Shown here: in pieces, positions 36,355 through 44,887 of the stretch
How positions within the stretch are numbered: the stretch's first letter is position 1
Layout: every line of letters begins with the position of its first letter
Assembly (NCBI RefSeq): GCF_005116455.1
Contig: NZ_SWBP01000004.1
Location: 124,001 to 188,000 of the forward strand
DNA: 64,000 bases
Direction: 5' to 3'
Origin: Pedobacter cryophilus
Lineage (GTDB): Bacteria > Bacteroidota > Bacteroidia > Sphingobacteriales > Sphingobacteriaceae
The notes under the pieces: generated by a model
What the model was told of the DNA's origin: nothing
The model's input: the letters and a program-made list of their open reading frames with translations, nothing else
Databases searched by the model: none
Made by a program: the position numbers and the translations under genes

Positions 36355-37119
36355 ATGGACAAATCCTTTTCTGTGATAGATGTTTTAGAAACTTCATGGG
36401 ATATTACTCGCAAAAATTTTTTGGTAATCATTGGTTATTCTGTGGTTGCTTTTGTAGTGTTGGCAGTAGTGCAATTATCCTCCACATATATCATGAGCAT
36501 ACCAAATGCTTTTTTAAATATTGTAGGTTTATTCGCCATTTTAATTGCCAATAGTATTGCTACTTTAGGCTTTTATAAATTAGCCTTTAGGTTGATAGAT
36601 CATGACGAAGAAGATTTCTCTGCCCTAGCAATTATTCCATCTTGGAGAAATATTTCTAGTTTCATGAGTCTTACCTTATTATTAGGCTTAATTGTAACCA
36701 CTTTAACCTTAATTTATACCAAACTTATAGAAGTAGATTTTTTTAATGAAATTGTAAACATCATTAAATCTAATACCACTTATTTAGAAATATTAGCCGT
36801 AGTAGCTTTTCTACTATTGATGTTGCTCACCATGCGCTTTATGTTTTTTCCCTGTTTTATTGTCGATGATGATTCATCAGCTTTTGAATCTTTAAGACAA
36901 AGCAGAACCTTAACTCAAGATAACCTATTAAAAATTATTGCTGTTTTAGGAATTGTTATCGGTTTTATAGCATTGGGTTTTTTAGCATTAGGAGTGGGTA
37001 TCATTGTTACCTATCCTTTCACTAATATCATATTGGTGGTCACTTATCGTAAGCTGGTAAATAATTACACCAACGAACATCAAGAAGAAGGCATTGCTCA
37101 GGAATCTAATGGGGATTAA
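36355..37119 (+). CDS. Multi-span membrane protein of unknown function
   Basis: A 254-residue protein with six predicted membrane spans; ETSWDITRKNFLVIIGYSVV at the N-terminus and FPCFIVDDDSSAFESLRQS before the last spans resemble the glycerophosphodiester-phosphodiesterase-type membrane domain/DUF975 group. It is followed by an overlapping GH3-like gene. Confidence 0.75.
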   Translation: MDKSFSVIDVLETSWDITRKNFLVIIGYSVVAFVVLAVVQLSSTYIMSIPNAFLNIVGLFAILIANSIATLGFYKLAFRLIDHDEEDFSALAIIPSWRNISSFMSLTLLLGLIVTTLTLIYTKLIEVDFFNEIVNIIKSNTTYLEILAVVAFLLLMLLTMRFMFFPCFIVDDDSSAFESLRQSRTLTQDNLLKIIAVLGIVIGFIALGFLALGVGIIVTYPFTNIILVVTYRKLVNNYTNEHQEEGIAQESNGD

Positions 37120-38611
37120 AGCATTTTTAAGTAAGTATTTAGCAAATTTCACCGTCAGTAAGATGGAGAATTGGAAAGTTAATGCACCAGCAGCACAAGA
37201 AAAGGTTTTAAAAAAGCTAATTAAAGCCGCTCAAAATACAGCTTTTGGTAAAGATCATCAATTTCAAAAAATCAATTCTTATCAAGAGTATAAAAACCTC
37301 GTTCCTGTTCATGATTATGAAGATTTACGTTCTTACGTAGATAGGGTAGTAAGCGGAGAAGAAAATGTGCTTTGGCCGGGTAAGCCACTTTATTTTGCTA
37401 AAACATCAGGCACAACATCCGGTGTAAAGTATATTCCAATATCTAAACAATCTATGCCCGAGCATATTAAAGCCGCTAAAAACGCTTTATTATGCTATAT
37501 CCATGAAACCGGAAAAACCGATTTTTTAGATGGGAAATTAATTTTTTTGCAAGGCAGTCCTAAAATGGATAAAAAGGCTGGAATCTCTTTTGGTAGGTTA
37601 TCTGGTATTGTGGCCAATCATGTTCCAGCTTATTTGCAAAAAAACAGGTTGCCAAGTTATGAGGTTAATTGTATAGAAGATTGGGAGCAAAAAGTAGATG
37701 CCATTGTAGAGGAGACTATCCATCAGGATATGCGTTTAATTTCGGGCATTCCACCTTGGTGTCAAATGTATTTTGATAGGTTAATTGCAAAATCAGGAAA
37801 GAAATATATCAAAGACATTTTCCCAAACTTTAAACTCTTTGTGTACGGAGGCGTAAATTACGAACCTTACAGAGCTCGTTTACAAGAAAGTTTGGGCTTT
37901 AAAATAGATAGTATTGAAACATATCCTGCTTCTGAGGGTTTTATAGCTTTTCAGGATAGCCAAAAAGATAAATCATTATTGCTTTTAGCCGATGCTGGTA
38001 TATTTTATGAATTTATCCCAACTGATGAGTTTTTTAATGAAAAGCAAACCAGATTAAGCTTAGGAGAAATTGAATTAAATAAAAATTATGCCATTATTTT
38101 AAGTACCAACGCTGGTTTGTGGGCTTATTCTTTAGGAGATACCGTGAAGTTTGTTTCCAAGAATCCATATAAACTTTTGGTGACTGGGAGAATAAAGCAC
38201 TATATTTCGGCTTTTGGAGAGCATGTAATTGGCGAAGAAGTAGAGCAAGCTTTATTAGCGGTGGCACAACAAGAAGGGGTAGAAATAACTGAGTTTACAG
38301 TTGCGCCACAAGTTAACCCTGCTGTTAAAGGAGAATTACCCTATCACGAGTGGTTTATAGAATTTAGGCAAACTCCTTTAGATATGAGCGCTTTTAGCTT
38401 AAAAGTTGACGAAGCTTTGCAACAAAAAAATATTTATTACAAAGATTTAATTAGTGGTAAAGTATTACAGCCATTAATTATTAGGCTTTTAAAGCCAAAT
38501 TCTTTTATCAATTTAATGAGAGCCGAAGGTAAGTTAGGTGGTCAAAATAAGGTTCCAAGGTTAGCAAATGATCGCTCATTGGCTGATAAATTAGAACAAT
38601 ACATTATTTAA
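37109..38611 (+). CDS. GH3-family acyl-adenylating enzyme
   Basis: A ~500-residue protein of the GH3 (auxin-responsive promoter) family, part of the ANL adenylating superfamily. FAKTSGTTSGVKYIPIS is the ATP-binding loop, ETYPASEGFIAF and SLGDTVKF follow, as in plant GH3 acid-amido synthetases. Bacterial members have unknown substrates. The start at 37109 (MGIKAFLSK) overlaps the preceding stop; an upstream in-frame ATG at 37094 exists. Confidence 0.9.
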   Translation: MGIKAFLSKYLANFTVSKMENWKVNAPAAQEKVLKKLIKAAQNTAFGKDHQFQKINSYQEYKNLVPVHDYEDLRSYVDRVVSGEENVLWPGKPLYFAKTSGTTSGVKYIPISKQSMPEHIKAAKNALLCYIHETGKTDFLDGKLIFLQGSPKMDKKAGISFGRLSGIVANHVPAYLQKNRLPSYEVNCIEDWEQKVDAIVEETIHQDMRLISGIPPWCQMYFDRLIAKSGKKYIKDIFPNFKLFVYGGVNYEPYRARLQESLGFKIDSIETYPASEGFIAFQDSQKDKSLLLLADAGIFYEFIPTDEFFNEKQTRLSLGEIELNKNYAIILSTNAGLWAYSLGDTVKFVSKNPYKLLVTGRIKHYISAFGEHVIGEEVEQALLAVAQQEGVEITEFTVAPQVNPAVKGELPYHEWFIEFRQTPLDMSAFSLKVDEALQQKNIYYKDLISGKVLQPLIIRLLKPNSFINLMRAEGKLGGQNKVPRLANDRSLADKLEQYII

Positions 38612-38625
38612 TAGAAAAGGTAATT

Positions 38626-39789
38626 TTGCATCAAAATATAAAAAATATAGCAATTTTAGGCTCAACAGGCAGCATTGGCACCCAAGCCTTAGCGGTTGTG
38701 AAAGCTAATCCTACACTTTTTAAAATACAAGTTTTAACAGCTCAGTCTAACGTCAGTTTACTCATTGAGCAAGCCTTAGAATTTGAACCAGATGTAGTGG
38801 TGATAGGAGATGAGGATAAATTTACAGAACTTAAAGAAGCTTTAAAACATAAAAATATAGAAGTAAAAGCAGGCATCAATGCTTTATGTGAAGTAGTAGT
38901 TTTGCCCAGTTTAGCTTTAGTGCTTACCGCTTTGGTAGGTTTTGCAGGATTAAAACCAACCATTGCTGCCATAAAGGCAGGCAAAGACATCGCGTTAGCA
39001 AATAAAGAAACTTTAGTGGTTGCCGGCGACTTAGTGACCAGTTTAGCTAAAGAATATAAGGTGAAAATTTTACCGGTAGATTCAGAGCACTCTGCTATTT
39101 TTCAATGTTTGGTTGGCGAAAAAAGTGCTATCGAAAAAATATATTTAACAGCATCTGGTGGCCCTTTTAGAGGAAAGAATATTGAATTTTTATCTACCGT
39201 AACCAGGCAGCAAGCTTTAAAACATCCTAACTGGGTAATGGGTGCTAAAATCACCATAGATTCGGCTTCATTAATGAATAAAGGGCTAGAAGTGATAGAA
39301 GCGAAGTGGCTTTTTGATTTAGAGGTAGATCAGATAGATGTGATTGTTCATCCACAATCTATTATTCATTCCATCGTTCAGTTCACAGATGGATCTATGA
39401 AAGCGCAAATGGGTTTACCTGATATGAAATTGCCCATACAATATGCTTTAGCCTATCCAGAAAGAATACAAAGCGATTTTAAAAGATTCAATTTCTTAGA
39501 TTATCCTTCATTTACTTTTGAAAAAGCAGATACGCAAACCTTTAGAAATTTGGCTTTAGCTTTCGAAGCATTAAATAAAGGTGGTAACATGCCATGTATT
39601 GTAAATGCTGCCAATGAAGTGGTGGTGGCAGAGTTTTTGAATGAGCAGATTGGATTTTTGCAAATGAGTGAGGTGATTGAAACCTGTATGGCAAAATTAG
39701 ATTTTGTGCAGCAACCCGGTTTAGAAGATTATTACGAATCGGATAAACAAACCCGAATTTTCGCAAAAGAATTAGTAACAAGTATTTAA
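38626..39789 (+). CDS. dxr: 1-deoxy-D-xylulose 5-phosphate reductoisomerase
   Basis: A 387-residue enzyme of the MEP isoprenoid pathway, converting DXP to MEP with NADPH. NIAILGSTGSIGTQAL is the NADPH loop, LANKETLVVAG, LPVDSEHSAIFQCL, TASGGPFRG and INSASLMNKGLEVIEA-type motif (IDSASLMNKGLEVIEA) are all present. The start is a TTG at 38626 preceded by AAAAGG; no ATG precedes the conserved N-terminus. Confidence 0.97.
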   Translation: MHQNIKNIAILGSTGSIGTQALAVVKANPTLFKIQVLTAQSNVSLLIEQALEFEPDVVVIGDEDKFTELKEALKHKNIEVKAGINALCEVVVLPSLALVLTALVGFAGLKPTIAAIKAGKDIALANKETLVVAGDLVTSLAKEYKVKILPVDSEHSAIFQCLVGEKSAIEKIYLTASGGPFRGKNIEFLSTVTRQQALKHPNWVMGAKITIDSASLMNKGLEVIEAKWLFDLEVDQIDVIVHPQSIIHSIVQFTDGSMKAQMGLPDMKLPIQYALAYPERIQSDFKRFNFLDYPSFTFEKADTQTFRNLALAFEALNKGGNMPCIVNAANEVVVAEFLNEQIGFLQMSEVIETCMAKLDFVQQPGLEDYYESDKQTRIFAKELVTSI

Positions 39790-39820
39790 ATAAAAAATCA
39801 AAAGATAAATTAAAGAATAA

Positions 39821-41146
39821 ATGGAGGTATTAGTGATGATTGCTCAACTATTGTTGGGTTTGTCTATTTTAATTGTTTTACACGAGTTAGGTCATTATTT
39901 AACGGCAAGAGCATTTGGAATTAAAGTAGAAAAGTTCTTTTTGTTTTTTGATGCCTGGGGAGTAAAACTTTTTAGCATAAAATATAAAGATTGCGAGTAT
40001 GGTATTGGTTGGTTGCCGTTAGGTGGCTATGTGAAAATTGCAGGGATGATAGATGAATCTATGGATACCGAGGCAATGGCAGCACCTCCACAACCTTGGG
40101 AATTTAGATCAAAACCAGCATGGCAAAGGTTAATAGTGATGTTAGGCGGTGTAACGGTTAACATTATTTTAGGGATTTTTATTTTTTGGATGCTTACTTT
40201 TAAATACGGCGAGACTTATATTCCTAATAATTCTTTGCAATACGGTATTTCTCCGGGTGTAGTTGGGCAGCAAATTGGCTTAAGGGCAGGCGATAAAGTA
40301 ATAGCCATTAATGGAGAAAAATTAGAACGATTTGAAGATTTAAGAAGCTCTGATGTGTTGCTCGGTAACTCGGTTTTAACCATATCAAGAGACGGACAAT
40401 CTAAAGATATTCCGGTTCCAGCTACTATCTTAAATACCATTTCTGATTTTGGAATAGAAGAATTTGTATCGCCAAGGCTAAAATCGAAAGTGGAATTGGT
40501 AAATGAGGGCGGCATAGCAGATAAAGCGGGTTTACAAGCAGGAGATGAGATTTTGGCCGTAAATGGAAAAGAAGCCATTTATAGTGATCAATTAAAAAAT
40601 ATTTTAACAGAACAAAAAAACAAGCAGGTAAGCCTTCAAATATCCCGACAAGGAATACCAATAGATATTCCTGTTAAAGTTTCTGAAATGGGAACTATTG
40701 GTTTTGCTTTTAGTACCGACGAAATAAAGCAAGAAACCAAGGAATTTGGCTTTATACAGGCATTGCCAGCTGGTGCTTCTAAAGCTTGGGGTTCATTAAC
40801 AGATAATGCTAAAGGTTTAGGAAAAGTAGTAAAAGGTGAAGTAAAAGCTAATAAAGCTTTTTCTGGTCCGGTAGAAATTGCCCGTAAATTATACGGTGGC
40901 ACCTGGGATTGGATTAAATTTTGGAGCATTACAGGCTTGCTTTCTATGGCTTTAGCTTTAATGAATTTGTTGCCTATTCCTGCTTTAGACGGTGGTCATT
41001 CTGTGTTTCTTTTAATAGAAATGATTAAAGGAAAACCATTGAGTGATAAGTTTATGGAAAGAGCCCAAATTGTAGGTTTTGTGATATTAGCAACCCTTAT
41101 GGTCTTTGTTTTAGGTAACGATATTTTTAAAGCATTCACTAAATAA
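39821..41146 (+). CDS. rseP: RIP metalloprotease RseP (site-2 protease)
   Basis: A 441-residue intramembrane protease. VLHELGHYL has HExGH at residues 21-25 in the first span; NLLPIPALDGGHSVF near residue 380 supplies the third ligand. Two PDZ domains lie between (GISPGVVGQQIGLRAGDKVI and ADKAGLQAGDEILAVNGK). It cuts membrane-bound anti-sigma factors and signal peptides. It is 31 bases downstream of dxr, a common order in bacteria. Confidence 0.96.
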   Translation: MEVLVMIAQLLLGLSILIVLHELGHYLTARAFGIKVEKFFLFFDAWGVKLFSIKYKDCEYGIGWLPLGGYVKIAGMIDESMDTEAMAAPPQPWEFRSKPAWQRLIVMLGGVTVNIILGIFIFWMLTFKYGETYIPNNSLQYGISPGVVGQQIGLRAGDKVIAINGEKLERFEDLRSSDVLLGNSVLTISRDGQSKDIPVPATILNTISDFGIEEFVSPRLKSKVELVNEGGIADKAGLQAGDEILAVNGKEAIYSDQLKNILTEQKNKQVSLQISRQGIPIDIPVKVSEMGTIGFAFSTDEIKQETKEFGFIQALPAGASKAWGSLTDNAKGLGKVVKGEVKANKAFSGPVEIARKLYGGTWDWIKFWSITGLLSMALALMNLLPIPALDGGHSVFLLIEMIKGKPLSDKFMERAQIVGFVILATLMVFVLGNDIFKAFTK

Positions 41147-41219
41147 GTATAAAAGGTAAAGGGCGTAAGGTTTAAGGTCTTGCCTTATTCCTTATACCTC
41201 AAACCCTCAACCTTAACCC

Positions 41220-41726
41220 ATGAATTACTTCGAGTTTTACGATATTCCTCTTTCCTTTCATCCTGATAAAACTGCGGTGAAGAAAAAGTTTTATGCCTTA
41301 AGTAAAGCTTATCATCCAGATTTTTTTGTGAATGAATCTGAAGAAAAGCAGCAAGAAATTCTTCAACTTTCTACACTTAACAATAAAGCTTTCCAAACCT
41401 TATCCAATCCAGATCAGCTTTTGGCTTATGTTTTAGCAGCTAAAGGGGAGTTAGAAGAAGGAGAGAAATACGAACTTCCTCAAGATTTTTTGATGGAAAT
41501 GATGGAAGTAAATGAAGCTTTTATGGAATTAGAGTTTGATGCCGATGAGCAACAACTAGCACAAGTAAAACAAACTGTAGAAGAGTTAGAAGATAGTTTA
41601 AATGCTGAAAAGATATTTGGTATAGGAAAAAATATATGTTGCGAATACGAGAATCTATTAATAAGTTTGCAACCCGTTAAAGAGCTAATGTTCTTTAAAA
41701 AAATGCCCAGCTGGCGGAACTGGTAG
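41220..41726 (+). CDS. hscB: Fe-S cluster co-chaperone HscB, tail overlapping tRNA-Leu
   Basis: A 168-residue J-protein: FEFYDIPLSFHPD, the HPD motif in SKAYHPDFF and the C-terminal helical domain with MEMMEVNEAFMELE place it as HscB, which hands IscU to HscA. The reading frame ends at a TAG at 41724-41726, inside the tRNA-Leu gene, so the last ~7 residues (PSWRNW) are read from tRNA sequence. The usual family C-terminus is therefore not visible. Confidence 0.88.
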   Translation: MNYFEFYDIPLSFHPDKTAVKKKFYALSKAYHPDFFVNESEEKQQEILQLSTLNNKAFQTLSNPDQLLAYVLAAKGELEEGEKYELPQDFLMEMMEVNEAFMELEFDADEQQLAQVKQTVEELEDSLNAEKIFGIGKNICCEYENLLISLQPVKELMFFKKMPSWRNW

Positions 41727-41784
41727 ACGCGTCGGTCTCAAACACCGATAGGAAACTGTGCCGGTTCGATTCCGGCGCTGGGTA
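41705..41784 (+). tRNA. tRNA-Leu (CAA anticodon)
   Basis: The acceptor stem GCCCAGC pairs with GCTGGGT, discriminator A at 41784. The D arm, an anticodon stem TCGGT/ACCGA with loop CTCAAAC (anticodon CAA), a long variable arm and GCCGG TTCGATT CCGGC T arm are all clear. The 3' CCA is not encoded. An integrase begins 105 bases downstream, so its 3' end is the likely attachment site. Confidence 0.95.
41765..41784. other. Predicted attachment site (attL), tRNA 3' end
   Basis: The tRNA-Leu T arm/acceptor 3' half followed directly by an integrase gene is the standard layout for integration into a tRNA. The other junction, a copy of this sequence, would lie beyond position 64000; none was seen inside the window. 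Confidence 0.55.
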
Positions 41785-41796
41785 CAAATTTTATAC

Positions 41797-41829
41797 AAAA
41801 CCGCCTTATAGATATTGTAAGGCGGTTTT
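41797..41829. terminator. Terminator after tRNA-Leu
   Basis: AAAACCGCCTTA and its complement TAAGGCGGTTTT flank nine bases, ending the host hscB/tRNA transcript at the element's left edge. It probably comes from the element. Confidence 0.85.
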
Positions 41830-41838
41830 CTGTTTTCT

Positions 41839-41890
41839 AAATGTTTCCTAAATACTTTTGAAATAAAATTTTTAATTAAATGTTTCCTAA
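41839..41890. repeat. 13-bp direct repeat before integrase
   Basis: AAATGTTTCCTAA occurs at 41839-41851 and 41878-41890, 39 bases apart, the second reaching the integrase start. This is the region expected to hold arm-type integrase sites. Confidence 0.55.
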
Positions 41891-42123
41891 TGAAAAGAGA
41901 TAAAATCCAAAAAATCACATATCATGTTAGATCATACAGCTATCAAAAAAAAGATAGATTAGCAGGGCTTTATTTGGGCGTTACGATAGAAAGAAAGACT
42001 ATTAAAATTCCGCTGGAGATTTATTTTAAAGAGGTTTTGTTTGATGCTACCAAGGAGCAATATAAATATGATTTTAAGACAATACCGTTTATCCGGGCAA
42101 ACGGTAACACATGCACAATTTAA
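41890..42123 (+). pseudogene. Tyrosine integrase, N-terminal arm-binding part (frame 1)
   Basis: 77 residues resembling the arm-binding domain at the N-terminus of Bacteroidetes integrases: basic start, strand pattern GLYLGVTIERKTIKIPLEIYF. The frame ends in a stop at 42123, while the rest of the enzyme continues in the +1 frame from 42041. A one-base slip around 42045-42065 would join them, so this is either a disrupted gene, a sequence error or two separate proteins. Confidence 0.65.
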
Positions 42124-43003
42124 AAGAGATTTTTTAAACTATGCCTCTAGGGATAATTTTATAGCCTGGGCAGATGCTTTTTTAGAAGATCAAAAAATTT
42201 CGGGTTTAATGTCTGAGCAAACCTACAAGAACAAAAAGAATCGATTAAAACACTTTAGCGAATTTGCCAATAAACAAGTTTTATTTGCGGAATTAACGCC
42301 GCAATTAATTAGCCAATTTGATTTGTATTTACGTAAAAAATCAGGTTTAAAAAAGCATAATTCTATTCAGTCAATTCACGTAGGAATTAAAACTTTTATT
42401 AAAGTTGCAATTGCTGAAGGTGTTAATGTAGATAATCCTTACGATAAGTTTAAAATCAAACCATATCAACCGGGTAATAGAATTTCTTTAGATAAATTAG
42501 AATTATCACGACTTAAAATACTCTACAGTAAAAAAGAATTACCCGAACTTGAACAAGAAACTTTACGTAAATTTTTATTTTCCTGTTATACTGGAATCAG
42601 AATTTCTGACAGCGCTAGGTTGAGATATGAAAATATTGATGATGGATTTTTAAAAATGGAAACATTTAAAACTAGAAGGTTTGGTAAAAATGTAAATATA
42701 GCGCTTCCTGACTTTGCGAAACAATTATTAGGGGATGGTAATTGGGGATTGATATTTAAAACTATTGCAGATCAAACGGTAAATAAGGCTTTAAAAGAAA
42801 TAGCAATTAAAGCAGAAATAAATAAACGATTAACCTTTCACGTTTCCCGAGATACATTTGCTACTTTCTTTATTGAGCTTGGCGGTGATGTTGCCAGCCT
42901 CAAAGAATTATTAGCAATAACCAAAACAGAAACAGCTATGATCTATGTTAAGATGAGCGAAAAGAGAAAAGAAACTTTAATGAAGAATTTTAATAAAATC
43001 TAA
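42041..43003 (+). CDS. Tyrosine recombinase/integrase, core-binding and catalytic domains
   Basis: A 320-residue frame. Residues 30-130 are the core-binding SAM-like domain (FLEDQKISGLMSEQTYKNKK), 150-312 the catalytic domain: Arg187 in TGIRIS, His267 and Arg270 in HVSRDTFAT, nucleophile Tyr302 in IYVKMS. The first ~12 codons (MMLPRSN) are probably not native because the real N-terminus lies in the other frame (41890-42123). It integrates the element into tRNA-Leu. Confidence 0.88.
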   Translation: MMLPRSNINMILRQYRLSGQTVTHAQFKRDFLNYASRDNFIAWADAFLEDQKISGLMSEQTYKNKKNRLKHFSEFANKQVLFAELTPQLISQFDLYLRKKSGLKKHNSIQSIHVGIKTFIKVAIAEGVNVDNPYDKFKIKPYQPGNRISLDKLELSRLKILYSKKELPELEQETLRKFLFSCYTGIRISDSARLRYENIDDGFLKMETFKTRRFGKNVNIALPDFAKQLLGDGNWGLIFKTIADQTVNKALKEIAIKAEINKRLTFHVSRDTFATFFIELGGDVASLKELLAITKTETAMIYVKMSEKRKETLMKNFNKI

Positions 43004-43046
43004 CAAAATCGTAAGCGTTTTTATATGTAAAAAAAAACTGAAAATA

Positions 43047-43147
43047 TTTTGTGGCATTGTGGCTTTGTGGCAATCGATGTTTAAAGTAATTTAAACGCTG
43101 TTTTACTTGCCACAATGCCACAAAACAAATGATTTTGCCACAAAATG
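43047..43147. repeat. TGCCACAAAA inverted-repeat cluster, left copy
   Basis: TTTTGTGGCATTGTGGC (43047-43063) and its exact complement GCCACAATGCCACAAAA (43109-43125) are 45 bases apart; a third unit TTGCCACAAAAT follows to 43147. The same words recur at 56479-56640. Located between the integrase stop and the last gene of the leftward block, so it may be an operator, replication or terminator site. Confidence 0.8.
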
Positions 43148-43156
43148 AGAAAGCTC

Positions 43157-43360
43157 TTAATTTTGGTTAAGAGCTTTTAATTTTTTAATAGAATTTAATA
43201 TTTCAATAGTCATTTTCAGATTGAAATTAAATATTTCATAATCTGTATGTTGAGGGCTTAAATTTTCAAATTGATTACTTTGCTTTTTCAAAGTTAACTC
43301 TAAAAATTCAATTTGATTATCTAAATCCTTTATGTTTGATTCGGTATTTAATTCACTCAT
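43157..43360 (-). CDS. Small coiled-coil protein
   Basis: 67 residues, predicted helical throughout (IEFLELTLKKQSNQFENL). It is the most distal gene of the leftward block. Function unknown. Confidence 0.65.
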   Translation of the reverse strand: MSELNTESNIKDLDNQIEFLELTLKKQSNQFENLSPQHTDYEIFNFNLKMTIEILNSIKKLKALNQN

Positions 43361-43403
43361 GAATCAAATATATAAACATTTTAATTAACCAAAAAGCTAT
43401 TAA

Positions 43404-43571
43404 TTAATAAGAATCCATCTTTTTCTTTGCGTCCCTTACTGATGCTGTTGATTGATACCAAGAACTACCGAATCCTTTTGCAGAAACTTTATAACCCCTG
43501 CCTTTTTCCGGTACAAATACATATGTTTTACCGGAATAAGATTTAACGACTGTTTTTTTTGCTGTTGCCAT
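43404..43571 (-). CDS. Small basic protein, 55 residues
   Basis: Begins MATAKKTVVKSYSGKTYVFV and continues with KGRGYKVSAKGFGSSWYQ, ending in KKMDSY. Lysine-rich, beta-forming, no known family. It has the same size, charge and orientation as its upstream neighbour. In a virus it could bind DNA; function unproven. Confidence 0.65.
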   Translation of the reverse strand: MATAKKTVVKSYSGKTYVFVPEKGRGYKVSAKGFGSSWYQSTASVRDAKKKMDSY

Positions 43572-43610
43572 GATTTACTATTTATTAGGTTTAATGATTA
43601 ATTATTTATT

Positions 43611-43769
43611 TTAAAACATATCCAATTGATTACTTTTTCCTTTACCAAAAGTGTAAACAATTTTAGATCCCTGGGATCTAACCACGCCGCCACGTTTTTT
43701 AATTTTGGCTACATGGTTTTTTAATGCTTTTGGGTTTTTATGATTTTTACTGTAGGTTTTTGATGCCAT
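43611..43769 (-). CDS. Small basic protein, 52 residues
   Basis: Starts MASKTYSKNHKNPKALKNHV, then AKIKKRGGVVRSQGSKIVYT, ending KSNQLDMF. Highly basic N-terminal half. A truncated near-copy of its first 26 codons is at 44797-44883. A nucleic-acid or capsid-associated role is plausible but not shown. Confidence 0.65.
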   Translation of the reverse strand: MASKTYSKNHKNPKALKNHVAKIKKRGGVVRSQGSKIVYTFGKGKSNQLDMF

Positions 43770-43772
43770 CAC

Positions 43773-44579
43773 TTAAAGTTTTAAAAAGGTTTTATTTAAT
43801 CCAACTGCATACTCCCAACGGTTGGCATTTACATTATAATAGTAGTAGGCTAAAACGTTTACTTTATTAAAATCTAAGGAAAGGCCCGGGCCGGTAAAAA
43901 ATCTGTTAGAAGTAATATTATAAACCGCCCGGGCTTGTAAGCTGATCCCAAATTTTGGTTCTTGGTATGGTACCACAAAATTTTTAACGTTTTGGATGCG
44001 AGCATTAGAATCTACTAAGGCAAAATTTACATAAGCTTGTTTTCTACCTATTTTAAGCCCTAAAACCTTGTACCGCTCCCAATATTGTGTTTGATTAAGT
44101 TCTGTATTGTATTGGTACGCAAAATGCCCTGTAGTATCAATAGAATCTTTTGCAGGGGTGTAACTTACGCTTAACCATTTATTACGATAAGTATAAACTA
44201 GGTTTTTAAAACTATCTCTTTGCGCAATAGCTTTTAAATAGTCGGCTTTTGAAACAAAAGAAACTGAAGTGTAGTTTACAATTTGCTTTGGCTTAATATT
44301 GTTTGTTTTTGCAATAGAATCAACAATTAAGGATTTTAAAACCTCTTTTACAGGCAAAATATTGCTTAAAGCGTTAATAGTAACGGTTTCAATCCCTTGT
44401 TTAGAAATTTTGCGGTTAATAATAGCTGCTTCTATTTGAATTTCCTTTTTATTTTGGAGTTTCTCCGATTTGTAAAAGGCATTTTCTTTTTTAGCCTGGG
44501 CCGCTTCGTGGCAAGATTTCACGTTTAACATTATTAAAACCGGAATACTTAACCAGGCGATAAATTTTAAAATTTTCAT
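43773..44579 (-). CDS. Membrane-anchored protein with beta-barrel-like C-terminus
   Basis: 268 residues: N-terminal membrane anchor (3-20), helical stalk 25-115, then strand-rich segment with alternating aromatic residues ending in YAVGLNKTFLKL, like an outer-membrane strand. Starts within the stop of the 73-residue gene upstream (ATGA, 44576-44579). An anchor plus periplasm-spanning stalk suggests a spanin-like role in lysis or envelope attachment; tentative. Confidence 0.6.
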   Translation of the reverse strand: MKILKFIAWLSIPVLIMLNVKSCHEAAQAKKENAFYKSEKLQNKKEIQIEAAIINRKISKQGIETVTINALSNILPVKEVLKSLIVDSIAKTNNIKPKQIVNYTSVSFVSKADYLKAIAQRDSFKNLVYTYRNKWLSVSYTPAKDSIDTTGHFAYQYNTELNQTQYWERYKVLGLKIGRKQAYVNFALVDSNARIQNVKNFVVPYQEPKFGISLQARAVYNITSNRFFTGPGLSLDFNKVNVLAYYYYNVNANRWEYAVGLNKTFLKL

Positions 44580-44797
44580 TGTTTTTTTAAATTTTGCGCC
44601 TGTGTACTATCTGTTACCACCGGCGTAGGATTAATAATTGCATCTATTATTTTATTTTTAATAAGTAAGGTATTGACAAAATCTTTATTCTCTTTCTCAC
44701 AATCTGTATAAAGCTTTTTCCACGTTTCGGCCTCTTTATTACTTTGCTTTGTGCTAAACCAAAATATACCAATAGCCATATTTAAAACTAATATCAT
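44576..44797 (-). CDS. Small single-span membrane protein
   Basis: 73 residues with one N-terminal span (MILVLNMAIGIFWF) and a soluble helical part with two cysteine/lysine patches. Its start overlaps the stop of the 28-codon gene at 44797-44883 (TAATG) and its end overlaps the next gene by ATGA, so all three are translationally coupled. Possible i-spanin or lysis subunit. Confidence 0.6.
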   Translation of the reverse strand: MILVLNMAIGIFWFSTKQSNKEAETWKKLYTDCEKENKDFVNTLLIKNKIIDAIINPTPVVTDSTQAQNLKKQ

Positions 44798-44883
44798 TAC
44801 CCACGTTTTTTAATTTTGGCTACATGGTTTTTTAATGCTTTTGGGTTTTTATGATTTTTACTGTAGGTTTTTGATTGCTTCAT
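44797..44883 (-). pseudogene. Truncated duplicate of the 52-residue basic protein
   Basis: 28 codons, MKQSKTYSKNHKNPKALKNH followed by VAKIKKRG and a stop. From the third codon on, the DNA is nearly identical to 43684-43766, so a ~75 bp segment was duplicated 1.1 kb away. The stop TAA overlaps the next ATG, so it may serve only for coupling. Confidence 0.6.
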
Positions 44884-44887
44884 AGCT

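Noticed and set aside
41685..41918. 77-codon minus-strand frame across tRNA-Leu
   Set aside because: It runs through the tRNA and the terminator, so not a gene.
43047..43147. Left TGCCACAAAA inverted repeat as a simple terminator
   Set aside because: The 45-base loop and recurrence at 56.5 kb argue for a binding site, though a terminator role is not excluded.
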